NCBI RefSeq assembly: GCF_021147775.1
Contig: NZ_JAGTPK010000002.1
Coordinates: 186,001-250,000, forward strand
DNA length: 64,000 nucleotides
Direction of reading: 5' to 3'
From: Pseudomonas californiensis
GTDB lineage: Bacteria > Pseudomonadota > Gammaproteobacteria > Pseudomonadales > Pseudomonadaceae
Shown here: one piece after another, positions 26,135 to 33,608 of the stretch
Layout of the letters: each line of letters opens with the position of its first letter
Position numbering within the stretch: the stretch's first letter is position 1
Translations under genes and position numbers: made by a program
Notes under the pieces: model-generated
Told to the model about the DNA's origin: nothing
What the model saw: only the letters and a program-made list of their open reading frames with translations
Database searches by the model: none

Positions 26135-27877
26135 TCAGTGAGAATGACGCGGCACTTCAGCGCCTCGGCAGCCGATCAGGAAATCGAAGTCGCAACCCTG
26201 ATCCGCCTGCATCACGTGATCGACATAGAGCTGGCGATAACCACCCAGCAGCAGTTTCGGCGGAGCCTCCCAGTCGGCCAGACGCGCAGCCAGTTCGGCC
26301 TCGGGAATGTCCAGGTGCAGACGCCCGCTGGCGCAGTCCAGTTCGATCCAGTCTCCTTCCTTCACCACCGCCAGCGGACCGCCCGCTGCGGCTTCTGGCG
26401 CGACGTGAAGCACGACGGTGCCGTATGCGGTGCCGCTCATGCGCGCATCGGAAATGCGCACCATGTCGGTCACGCCTTGAGCGAGCAGTTTGGCAGGCAG
26501 CCCCATGTTGCCGACTTCGGCCATGCCTGGATAACCCTTCGGACCGCAGTTCTTGAGGACCATCACCGAGGTGGCGTCCACGTCCAGATCCGGATCGTTG
26601 ATCCGTGCCTTGTACATTTCGAAGTTTTCAAACACCACGGCGCGACCGCGATGCTGCATCAGCGCCGGTGTAGCGGCGGAAGGTTTGAGCACTGCACCCA
26701 GCGGTGCCAGGTTGCCGCGCAGCACGCAAATACCGCCGTCAGCCCGGATCGGATTGTCCAGAGCCCGAATGACCTGGTCTTCACCGTAGATCGGCGAATT
26801 GCAGGTGTTCTCGCTGATGCTCTTGCCGTTGACGGTGAGGGCGTCCGGGTTGGGCAGCAGGTTGGCTTCGTTCATGCGGCGCAGCACGGCGGGCAAGCCA
26901 CCGGCGTAGTAGAACTCTTCCATCAGGAAGCGTCCGGACGGCTGTAAATCGACGATGGTCGGCATGCCTTTACCGACGCGAGTCCAGTCATCCAGCTCCA
27001 GGTCCACGCCGATGCGTCCGGCGATGGCTTTCAAGTGGATAACCGCGTTGGTCGAGCCGCCAATCGCGGCATTGACGCGGATAGCGTTTTCGAACGCTGC
27101 CTTGGTCAGGATCTTCGACAGCCGCAGATCTTCGCGAACCATGTCCACGGCACGCATGCCTGACATGTGCGCCAGCACGTAGCGTCGTGAATCGACCGCC
27201 GGAATGGCAGCATTGTGCGGCAGCGAGGTACCCAGGGCTTCTGCCATGCAGGCCATGGTGGACGCTGTACCCATGGTGTTACAGGTACCTGCCGAGCGGG
27301 ACATGCCTGCTTCGGCGGACAGGAATTCGTCCAGGCTGATCAAGCCTGCCTTGTACGATTCGTGCATCTGCCAGACGATGGTCCCGGCGCCAATATCCTT
27401 GCCTTCGTGCTTGCCGTTAAGCATCGGTCCGCCGGTCACGACGATGGCCGGGATGTCACAGCTGGCCGCCCCCATCAACAGGGCCGGAGTGGTCTTGTCG
27501 CAGCCGGTCAGCAGCACGACGCCGTCGATGGGGTTGCCGCGGATCGCTTCTTCGACGTCCATGCTCGCCAGGTTGCGGGTGAACATTGCGGTGGGGCGCA
27601 GGTTGGATTCGCCGTTGGAAAACACCGGGAATTCCACCGGCCAGCCGCCAGCCTCGATCACACCGCGTTTGACATGCTCGGCAATCTGACGGAAGTGAGC
27701 GTTGCAGGGGGTCAGTTCGGACCAGGTATTGCAGATGCCAATGATCGGTTTGCCATGAAACTGATGGTCGGCGATGCCCTGATTCTTCATCCAGCTACGG
27801 TACATGAAGCCGTTCTTGTCGGCAGTGCCAAACCACTGGGCAGAACGCAGGGTCGGTTTTTTATCGGAATCAGACAT
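26135..27877 (-). CDS. IlvD/Edd family sugar-acid dehydratase (L-arabonate dehydratase-like)
   Basis: This 580-residue protein begins MSDSDKKPTLRSAQWFGTAD. Iron-sulfur cysteines are visible in GICNTW, LTGCDKTTPALLMGA and SAGTCNTMGTASTMA, and VRISDARMSGTAYGTVVLHV is the family signature. Neighbours (MFS carrier, AraD1 protein, FadR-type regulator) and the absence of branched-chain genes point to a sugar-acid dehydratase giving a 2-keto-3-deoxy acid, most like L-arabonate or galactarate/galactonate type, rather than biosynthetic IlvD. The exact substrate cannot be read. GAGAG precedes ATG 27877. It diverges from the transporter gene. Confidence 0.9.
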   Translation of the reverse strand: MSDSDKKPTLRSAQWFGTADKNGFMYRSWMKNQGIADHQFHGKPIIGICNTWSELTPCNAHFRQIAEHVKRGVIEAGGWPVEFPVFSNGESNLRPTAMFTRNLASMDVEEAIRGNPIDGVVLLTGCDKTTPALLMGAASCDIPAIVVTGGPMLNGKHEGKDIGAGTIVWQMHESYKAGLISLDEFLSAEAGMSRSAGTCNTMGTASTMACMAEALGTSLPHNAAIPAVDSRRYVLAHMSGMRAVDMVREDLRLSKILTKAAFENAIRVNAAIGGSTNAVIHLKAIAGRIGVDLELDDWTRVGKGMPTIVDLQPSGRFLMEEFYYAGGLPAVLRRMNEANLLPNPDALTVNGKSISENTCNSPIYGEDQVIRALDNPIRADGGICVLRGNLAPLGAVLKPSAATPALMQHRGRAVVFENFEMYKARINDPDLDVDATSVMVLKNCGPKGYPGMAEVGNMGLPAKLLAQGVTDMVRISDARMSGTAYGTVVLHVAPEAAAGGPLAVVKEGDWIELDCASGRLHLDIPEAELAARLADWEAPPKLLLGGYRQLYVDHVMQADQGCDFDFLIGCRGAEVPRHSH

Positions 27878-27965
27878 GATCGGCTCTCTTATTGTAAGAC
27901 TTAATGGCGACACTGCTGGCTAAGGTAAGCCTAAAAAACGCGCATTGGAAGAGTTGTCAGTTCAA

Positions 27966-27978
27966 ATAGTATTACTAT
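27966..27978. promoter_or_regulatory. Candidate operator for the FadR-type regulator
   Basis: ATAGTATTACTAT is a perfect palindrome centred on base 27972. Its core TAGTATTACTA (27967-27977) fits the FadR-subfamily consensus TNGTNNNACNA exactly. It lies in the 214-base divergent region between the dehydratase and MFS genes. A near match, TTGTAAGACTT at 27892-27902, sits just before the dehydratase start. Binding by the regulator at 25271 is inferred. Confidence 0.6.
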
Positions 27979-28091
27979 ATAGTCGATTGCACACGAGGGA
28001 CGGTCCTGGCGCTTGCGTTGCTTGCAACGGTATTCATGCACAGAGGCAATCCCCGCAGGTTCCATAACAAAAACAATGGGAGACCGCCTTC

Positions 28092-29405
28092 ATGAGCCAG
28101 GAACTGGGGCTTATACGTCGCATCACGTTCAAACTGATTCCCTTTCTGATCCTGCTCTACCTGATTGCCTATGTAGACCGCTCTGCCGTGGGCTTCGCCA
28201 AGCTGCACATGGGTGCCGACATCGGGATTGGCGACGCAGCCTACGGTCTGGGTGCCGGGCTGTTCTTCATTGGCTATTTCCTGTTTGAAATCCCCAGCAA
28301 CCTGATGCTCGAACGTTTCGGCGCACGACGCTGGTTTGCCCGGATCATGATCACCTGGGGTGCCATCACCATTGGCATGGCCTTCGTGCAGGGGCCGCAC
28401 AGCTTCTATGTGATGCGCTTTTTGCTCGGTGCGGCCGAGGCGGGCTTCTTCCCTGGCGTGCTGTACTACATCACCCAGTGGTTTCCGGTTCGCCATCGCG
28501 GCAAGATCCTCGGGCTGTTCATTCTTTCGCAACCCATCGCGATGATGATCACCGGGCCAGTGTCTGGTGGCCTGCTGGGCATGGACGGTGTGTTGGGCCT
28601 GCACGGCTGGCAGTGGCTGTTCATCGTCATCGGCACGCCTGCGATCCTGCTGACCTGGCCGGTGCTGCGCTGGTTGCCGGATGGCCCGCAACAGGTCAAG
28701 TGGATGGACCAGACCGAGAAGGACTGGCTGGCCGGCGAGTTGAAAAAGGACCTTGAAGAGTACGGCCAGACGCGCCACGGCAACCCGTTGCACGCCCTCA
28801 AGGACAAACGCGTCTTGCTGCTGGCACTGTTTTACCTGCCAGTGACCTTGAGCATTTATGGCCTGGGGCTTTGGCTGCCGACCCTGATCAAGCAGTTTGG
28901 CGGCAGCGACCTGACTACCGGTTTTGTGTCGTCGGTGCCGTACATCTTCGGCATCATTGGCCTACTGATCGTGCCGCGCAGTTCTGACCGCCTTAACGAC
29001 CGTTACGGGCATTTGGCGGTGCTTTATGTATTGGGTGCTATCGGTCTGTTCTGCAGTGCCTGGCTGACCCTGCCCGTGGCGCAATTGGCCGCATTGTGTG
29101 TGGTGGCGTTTGCGCTGTTTTCTTGCACGGCGGTGTTCTGGACCTTGCCTGGACGCTTCTTCGCCGGTGCCAGTGCGGCGGCGGGTATTGCATTGATCAA
29201 CTCGGTCGGCAACCTGGGCGGCTACATTGGACCGTTTGTGATCGGTGCGCTCAAGGAAATGACCGGCAGCCTGGCGTCGGGCCTTTACTTCCTGTCTGGC
29301 GTGATGGTGTTTGGTCTGGTGTTGACCGGCATCGTCTACCACGTGCTTGAGCGCAAGCATGTGCTGCCAGCCTCCGACTTTGCAGCCAGCGCCAAGGCTC
29401 GATAG
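28092..29405 (+). CDS. MFS transporter, anion:cation symporter (sugar-acid) family
   Basis: This 437-residue protein has 12 hydrophobic segments. The N-terminus RRITFKLIPFLILLYLIAYV then DRSAVGFAKLHM is typical of ACS-family carriers (tartrate, hexuronate, galactonate, phthalate). GYFLFEIPSNLMLERFGARR is the conserved loop 2-3 region, and GAAEAGFFPGVLYYITQWFP follows. It probably imports the sugar acid used by the dehydratase. GGGAG lies about 10 bases before ATG 28092. AraD1 follows 34 bases downstream. Confidence 0.93.
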   Translation: MSQELGLIRRITFKLIPFLILLYLIAYVDRSAVGFAKLHMGADIGIGDAAYGLGAGLFFIGYFLFEIPSNLMLERFGARRWFARIMITWGAITIGMAFVQGPHSFYVMRFLLGAAEAGFFPGVLYYITQWFPVRHRGKILGLFILSQPIAMMITGPVSGGLLGMDGVLGLHGWQWLFIVIGTPAILLTWPVLRWLPDGPQQVKWMDQTEKDWLAGELKKDLEEYGQTRHGNPLHALKDKRVLLLALFYLPVTLSIYGLGLWLPTLIKQFGGSDLTTGFVSSVPYIFGIIGLLIVPRSSDRLNDRYGHLAVLYVLGAIGLFCSAWLTLPVAQLAALCVVAFALFSCTAVFWTLPGRFFAGASAAAGIALINSVGNLGGYIGPFVIGALKEMTGSLASGLYFLSGVMVFGLVLTGIVYHVLERKHVLPASDFAASAKAR

Positions 29406-29439
29406 GCGCGGCTTCCCACTATCCTGAAAGGAGATTTCC

Positions 29440-30432
29440 ATGCGGTTAGTACAGTTTGAATTGAGCAACGGTGAGCGTCGTGTCGGTCTGGTCGAGGGTG
29501 ATCAAGTGCGTGAAGTGCAGGGCGCGCAGAGCGTTCGTGAGCTGGCATTGGCCGCTATCGAAGCAGGCTCGAACCTTGCCACTCAGGTTGATCTGAAAGG
29601 GCTGGGTGAGGCATACGACTATTCGCAACTGCTCAAGGAGCTGCGTATTTTGCCGCCGCTTGACCACCCGGATCCCGCGCATTTGCTGGTCAGCGGTACT
29701 GGCCTGACGCATTTGGGCAGCGCCTCGGCGCGTGACAAGATGCATCAGCAGGCTGGCGATGAAGCGACCATGACCGACACCATGCGCATCTTCAAATGGG
29801 GCGTGGAGGGCGGCAAGCCGGCAGCGGGCGAGGCCGGTGTGCAGCCAGAATGGTTCTACAAGGGCGATGGCAGCATTGTCGTGCGTCCGGGTGCGTCTTT
29901 CTCCCTGCCTCCGTTCGCCGAAGATGGCGGTGAAGAACCAGAGCTGAGCGGTCTGTATGTGATCGGCCATGACCGCAAGCCTTATCGACTGGGCTTCGCC
30001 ATCGGCAACGAATATTCCGACCACATCATGGAGCGCCGCAACTACCTGTATCTGGCGCATTCGAAACTGCGTGCCTGCTCGTTCGGCCCGGAATTGCGCG
30101 TCGGCGAGTTGCCGCAAAGCCTGTCCGGTACCAGCCGCATCTGGCGCGACGGCAAAGTGTTGTGGGAAAAAGAGTTTCTGAGTGGCGAAGCCAACATGTG
30201 TCACAGCCTGGAAAATCTTGAGTACCACCACTTCAAATACGCGCAGTTTCTGAGACCCGGTGACGTGCACGTGCACTTCTTCGGCACCGCTACGCTGTCG
30301 TTTGCCGATGGCATCCGCACGCAGCCAGGCGATCGCTTCGAGGTCAGCCAGGCGGAGTTCGGTCAGCCATTGGTCAACGGTCTGGAGGCCAGTGAGCCGG
30401 TGTTCCAGCCTGGCGGGATCGGCACGTTGTAG
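29440..30432 (+). CDS. AraD1/GguC family protein (fumarylacetoacetate hydrolase fold)
   Basis: This 330-residue protein begins MRLVQFELSNGERRVGLVEG. FAH-fold features are LVSGTGLTHLGSA, EPELSGLYVIGHDRKPYRLG, GFAIGNEYSDHIMERRNYLY (metal region), and HVHFFGTATLSFADGI. This subfamily accompanies sugar-acid dehydratase and transport genes and is predicted to act on 2-keto-3-deoxy sugar acids (L-2-keto-3-deoxyarabonate dehydratase role is predicted, not proven to my knowledge). AAAGGAG precedes the ATG. It completes the local route: import, dehydration, second step. Confidence 0.85.
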   Translation: MRLVQFELSNGERRVGLVEGDQVREVQGAQSVRELALAAIEAGSNLATQVDLKGLGEAYDYSQLLKELRILPPLDHPDPAHLLVSGTGLTHLGSASARDKMHQQAGDEATMTDTMRIFKWGVEGGKPAAGEAGVQPEWFYKGDGSIVVRPGASFSLPPFAEDGGEEPELSGLYVIGHDRKPYRLGFAIGNEYSDHIMERRNYLYLAHSKLRACSFGPELRVGELPQSLSGTSRIWRDGKVLWEKEFLSGEANMCHSLENLEYHHFKYAQFLRPGDVHVHFFGTATLSFADGIRTQPGDRFEVSQAEFGQPLVNGLEASEPVFQPGGIGTL

Positions 30433-30584
30433 CCCGTTCCTGAACGGATTGTAGAGAGCCGGTCCGCTCCTGAGGTGTGCAACGCACGTCGGGACGGGCC
30501 GGAAACCGTATCCGAGCGCATGCGGGACTGTCTGAACCTGCGCTTTTTGCCTATCATTCGCGCTTTTGCAGGCCGGATATCCTC

Positions 30585-30869
30585 ATGACTACCACCCCAG
30601 ACACGCTGCTCGCCGCCCTTGAGGCCACTACCATGCTGGAAATCGACGGGCTGCATGCCTGGGAGTTTTCGCTCGGTGAAGAGTTGAACATCGAATGCAT
30701 GGACGGTCGCGAGCGCAAGGTGTGGCGTTTTACGCAAGCGCAGGTTCAAGCGGCGAGCTTCGACGAATCGCTGCAAAGCTGGGTCGTCAACGATGGCAAC
30801 GCGGACCACCGGATCATTTGTCTGGACGCTTTTACCCCGTCCGATGAAGACGATTCCGTACAGGATTGA
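30585..30869 (+). CDS. Small conserved acidic protein of unknown function
   Basis: The protein has 94 residues and begins MTTTPDTLLAALEATTMLEI. It has an alternating beta-rich pattern (GLHAWEFSLGEELNIECMDG then RKVWRFTQAQV) and an acidic tail DEDDSVQD. No membrane segment or known motif is seen. Similar small proteins occur in pseudomonads, but I give no function. Its stop codon lies inside the ANR box at 30866-30879, which belongs to the next transcription unit. Confidence 0.7.
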   Translation: MTTTPDTLLAALEATTMLEIDGLHAWEFSLGEELNIECMDGRERKVWRFTQAQVQAASFDESLQSWVVNDGNADHRIICLDAFTPSDEDDSVQD

Positions 30870-30907
30870 TCCAGATCAATTCGGCGTTATCGTTCCAGCG
30901 CTAGATT
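30866..30907 (+). promoter_or_regulatory. ANR/FNR-dependent promoter: perfect ANR box plus -10 element
   Basis: TTGATCCAGATCAA at 30866-30879 matches the ANR/FNR consensus TTGAT-N4-ATCAA perfectly. TAGATT at 30902-30907 lies where a -10 hexamer should be if the box is centred at -41.5 (class II activation), giving a start site near 30914. I saw no other perfect copy in the window. It should switch on transcription toward 31128 under low oxygen. Confidence 0.75.
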
Positions 30908-30913
30908 GCCCCT

Positions 30914-31110
30914 CACGTGTCGACCGCTTTTGCATGAGCGCCGACATCGGGTGGTAGGGTGTTTCGCGTTATGCATGATGCAGCTCGCGCTCACTACACA
31001 CGGATGTGCTTGCCTTTTCTTATTGCTCTGGCGCGTTGCGTGACCAGGGGATAACGACGTTACACACGCTGGCCTTGCCAGTATCGGCTCAATGGATTGA
31101 GCCGCACACA
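30914..31110 (+). ncRNA. Candidate ANR-controlled small RNA or long leader
   Basis: From the predicted start near 30914 to the next gene at 31128 there are about 214 bases without a clear gene. A 20-base perfect hairpin (arms CGGCTCAA 31085-31092 and TTGAGCCG 31097-31104) lies near the end but has no T run, so the 3' end is uncertain. A 27-codon frame (ATG 30971 to TAA 31054, MHDAARAHYTRMCLPFLIAL and seven more) lies inside. P. aeruginosa PhrS is an ANR-dependent RNA of about this size that also carries a short frame; homology is only suspected. Alternatively this is the 5' leader of the 31128 gene. Confidence 0.35.
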
Positions 31111-31127
31111 CAAGATAGGGAGATCCA

Positions 31128-31673
31128 ATGTCTACTCAAGGTACGTTGAGTCGTGCGCGTCTGTTGCCGACCATTCTCGGTGCGTTTCTGCTGGCGCTGG
31201 GCGTCGTGATGCTGCTCGGCGGTTTCAGGCTGGTCGTTCTGGGCGGCTCCTTCTATTACATGCTCTCGGGTTTCGGGTTCCTCGCCATCGGCGTCCTGCT
31301 GGTGATGGGCATGCGCTTCGCTGTCTGGCTGTTCACGCTGATGCTGCTGCTGTGCACCGTATGGGCGCTCTGGGAGGTCGGGCTGGATCGGCCGCAACTG
31401 ATGCCGCGCCTGTTCATCTGGTTTCTGGTCGGGCTGGTGTTGCTGTTGCCGGTCACGCGCAAGGGGCTCAAGCCACTGCGCAGGCGCGTTTCGGTGACAG
31501 GCCTGGTGATCGCGCTGATCCTTGCCGGAGTCACTATCGACCCTATCAGTCAGCTCCGGTTGTTCGCCCATCATTACCGGGGGTTCATGTCGGTGCTGGC
31601 GCCCGGCATGGCTGATTTGCGTCGTTCGCCGGTGGCGGACAGGGACGTCGCAGTGCAGGTGCCTGAAGGGTGA
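31128..31673 (+). CDS. Stand-alone membrane domain of quinoprotein glucose dehydrogenase (Gcd N-terminus)
   Basis: This 181-residue protein has five hydrophobic helices. LGGSFYYMLSGFGFLAIGVL and LCTVWALWEVGLDRPQL match the N-terminal membrane anchor of PQQ-dependent glucose dehydrogenase, which in Gcd is followed by a periplasmic catalytic domain of about 650 residues. Here the protein stops with VADRDVAVQVPEG and no PQQ-domain remnant is seen in the 107 bases before the next gene. GGGAG precedes the ATG. Either a truncated gcd or an independent membrane (perhaps quinone-related) protein; its pairing with a gluconolactonase favours a link to periplasmic glucose oxidation. Confidence 0.75.
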   Translation: MSTQGTLSRARLLPTILGAFLLALGVVMLLGGFRLVVLGGSFYYMLSGFGFLAIGVLLVMGMRFAVWLFTLMLLLCTVWALWEVGLDRPQLMPRLFIWFLVGLVLLLPVTRKGLKPLRRRVSVTGLVIALILAGVTIDPISQLRLFAHHYRGFMSVLAPGMADLRRSPVADRDVAVQVPEG

Positions 31674-31780
31674 CGAACCCTGCAAATTCATCCGAGGCAA
31701 AACTTGACGGGCGTTGACAGTGTCATAGACCTGACTGCCCGTAACCGGCGCCGATAACTTCAACAAAAAGGGATGCCCCC

Positions 31781-32950
31781 ATGCCCCATAAATTTTTGCC
31801 GTGGCTGGCGATTGCCACTGCCATGAGCGCGTTTACCCAGCAGGCCCATGCCATGACCGATACCGAATTACTGTTGGGTTCCTACACCCAAGGCAAAAGC
31901 GAAGGCATCTACCGTTTTGGTTTTGATAGCCAGACCGGCAAGATCGATCCCAAGCCGCTGCAAGTGATAAAAACCGGGAACCCGTCCTGGCTGACAGTTT
32001 CCAAAGACCAGCGCTATCTGTTTGCCGTCAACGAGAACGGCCCAGGCCAGAGCGACGCGGTAGGCAAGGTCAGCAGCTTCGCTATCAATCCCGGGACCCA
32101 TGAGGTCACCCCGATCAATCAGGTCAAGAGTCAGGGCGATGAGCCTACCCACTCGAGCCTGAGCCGTGACGGTCGTTATCTGTTCATTGCCAATTACGCT
32201 GTGAACCCGGATCCGGGTGGTGCGCTTGCGGTCATGCCGGTCGGCAAGGACGGTCGCTTGGCCGAGGCTGTTCAGGTCGAGAAACTCGGACCTGCCAGCA
32301 AGGTCAACCCGGAGCGGCAGATGTCGTCTCATGTGCACCTCGCTGTGCCGACCCCGGATGACAAGTACGTGGTGATGGCCGATCTGGGCGCAGACAAGCT
32401 GTTTGTCTATCGCTATGACGCTGACCAGGCCAAGCCACTGAAGCCTGCGACAGTACCGACCGTGCAACTGCCAGCGGGCAGCGGTCCACGTCATGTGCTG
32501 TTCGACCGTGCCGGTAAGCATGCCTGGCTGGTGCTGGAAATGTCTGCTCAGGTGGCTGTGTTCGATTATCACGACGGTGGCTTCAAGCAGACACAGCTGG
32601 TGGATCTGAAAAATCAGGATGTCGCGCAGAAGAACGGCGCTGGTGCCATACATACCTCACCGGATGGCCGATTCCTTTACGTCACCAATCGGGGTGAAGC
32701 CAATCAGGTGGTGGTCTTCCGTATCGACCCCACTACCGCGAAGATCGAAGAGATCCAGCGTCGATCGGTCGAAGGCATCGAGCCCCGCGAGTTCAGTTTC
32801 GACCCGAGCGGCAAGTTCGTGCTGTTCGCCAACCAGAAGAGCAACCAGATCGTGACTGTGAAGCGCGATCCGCAAAGCGGATTGTTGGGTGACACGGTGC
32901 AAAAGCTGGATGTTGACTCGCCGTCCTACGTGCACTTTCTCGCCAAGTGA
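31781..32950 (+). CDS. Periplasmic lactonase (PpgL/6-phosphogluconolactonase-like seven-blade propeller)
   Basis: The protein has 389 residues. A signal peptide (MPHKFLPWLAIATAMSAFTQ then QAHA) predicts export to the periplasm. The mature part begins LLLGSYTQGKSEGIYRFGFD, typical of the YbhE/CMLE-type beta-propeller lactonase family. Other blocks are GDEPTHSSLSRDGRYLFIAN, SSHVHLAVPTPDDKYVVMAD, GPRHVLFDRAGKHAWLVLEM and HTSPDGRFLYVTNRGEANQV. Export and resemblance to P. aeruginosa PpgL suggest hydrolysis of glucono-lactone made by periplasmic glucose dehydrogenase. It follows the Gcd-anchor gene by 107 bases. Confidence 0.88.
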   Translation: MPHKFLPWLAIATAMSAFTQQAHAMTDTELLLGSYTQGKSEGIYRFGFDSQTGKIDPKPLQVIKTGNPSWLTVSKDQRYLFAVNENGPGQSDAVGKVSSFAINPGTHEVTPINQVKSQGDEPTHSSLSRDGRYLFIANYAVNPDPGGALAVMPVGKDGRLAEAVQVEKLGPASKVNPERQMSSHVHLAVPTPDDKYVVMADLGADKLFVYRYDADQAKPLKPATVPTVQLPAGSGPRHVLFDRAGKHAWLVLEMSAQVAVFDYHDGGFKQTQLVDLKNQDVAQKNGAGAIHTSPDGRFLYVTNRGEANQVVVFRIDPTTAKIEEIQRRSVEGIEPREFSFDPSGKFVLFANQKSNQIVTVKRDPQSGLLGDTVQKLDVDSPSYVHFLAK

Positions 32951-32961
32951 TTGAGCGTTTT

Positions 32962-32994
32962 GGCGTCAGCCCCCGGAATACGAGGGCTGGCGCC
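32962..32994 (+). terminator. Possible terminator hairpin after the lactonase gene
   Basis: GGCGTCAGCCCCCG and CGAGGGCTGGCGCC pair over 14 positions with two mismatches around a short loop. Only a weak T-rich stretch follows, so it may be a partial terminator. Confidence 0.4.
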
Positions 32995-33131
32995 GTTATC
33001 AATCCCAATGATATGAGTTAGTGCTACAAAAGATTTCTGCTTGATCACCCTCGGGCGTAAGTTTGAGTCACGGCCAAGACGGCCAACACTTCCAAGCCAG
33101 ACATGCAGACAACATACAGAGGGTGATCGAC

Positions 33132-33326
33132 ATGAACTTCAATCTTTTCTCCATCATTGCTGCATCGGCTATTTCGGCATCGGTTGCTCTTCCTGCCAGT
33201 GCCAGTGTTGAAGTCAGCGACAAAAAAGCTCACGCCACTCAAACCTACACACCGAAATACCTGCAACAAAGTGCCAATTTCTATGCGGCACTGGATCACA
33301 AGTCTGCTCAGCAAGACGTGCAATAA
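33132..33326 (+). CDS. Small exported protein of unknown function
   Basis: This 64-residue precursor has a clear signal peptide, MNFNLFSIIAASAISASVAL then PASASVEV, with cleavage likely after ASA. The mature peptide is about 40 residues, hydrophilic, and contains THATQTY-like AHATQTYTPKYLQQSANFYA. AGAGGG lies 8 bases before ATG 33132. I do not recognise it. It is followed by a BIME repeat and a strong terminator. Confidence 0.6.
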   Translation: MNFNLFSIIAASAISASVALPASASVEVSDKKAHATQTYTPKYLQQSANFYAALDHKSAQQDVQ

Positions 33327-33396
33327 CCCTTGTGAATGCATTCCCCGTTAACGATGTGTGTTGATCGATACCGGGGAATGGATTCGTGAAACGACA

Positions 33397-33499
33397 CGCT
33401 TTCGCGAGCATGTTCGCCCACACAGGTCCACGCGACCACTGCCCATTGCGCGGCAGACCCTGCATGGACTGTTACGTGAGCCTGCTCGCGAAAGCGTTG
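33397..33499. repeat. REP/BIME-type inverted repeat pair
   Basis: CGCTTTCGCGAGCA (33397-33410) and TGCTCGCGAAAGCG (33483-33496) are exact inverted copies of 14 bases. The flanks (TGTTCGCCCACACAGG and GTGAGCC) match degenerate Pseudomonas REP sequence, so this is two REP units facing each other with a 72-base centre. Confidence 0.75.
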
Positions 33500-33520
33500 A
33501 ATCCCTGCTGAATCCCCTTG

Positions 33521-33554
33521 ACCCCGCTACCGCATACGTAGCGGGGTTTTTTTT
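33521..33554 (+). terminator. Strong rho-independent terminator
   Basis: ACCCCGCTAC (33521-33530) pairs perfectly with GTAGCGGGGT (33538-33547) around CGCATAC, followed by eight or more T. It ends transcription from the small exported protein gene and may limit read-through toward the convergent kinase gene. Confidence 0.9.
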
Positions 33555-33608
33555 GATGCTTATAATCGCGTGTGGCCGGCAACGTAGCGGGCATTTCAAG
33601 GCGCAGTG

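Noticed and set aside
31085..31104. Perfect hairpin CGGCTCAA/TTGAGCCG as a rho-independent terminator
   Set aside because: No T run follows on either strand, so it cannot be called a terminator; kept only as a structural feature of the possible RNA.
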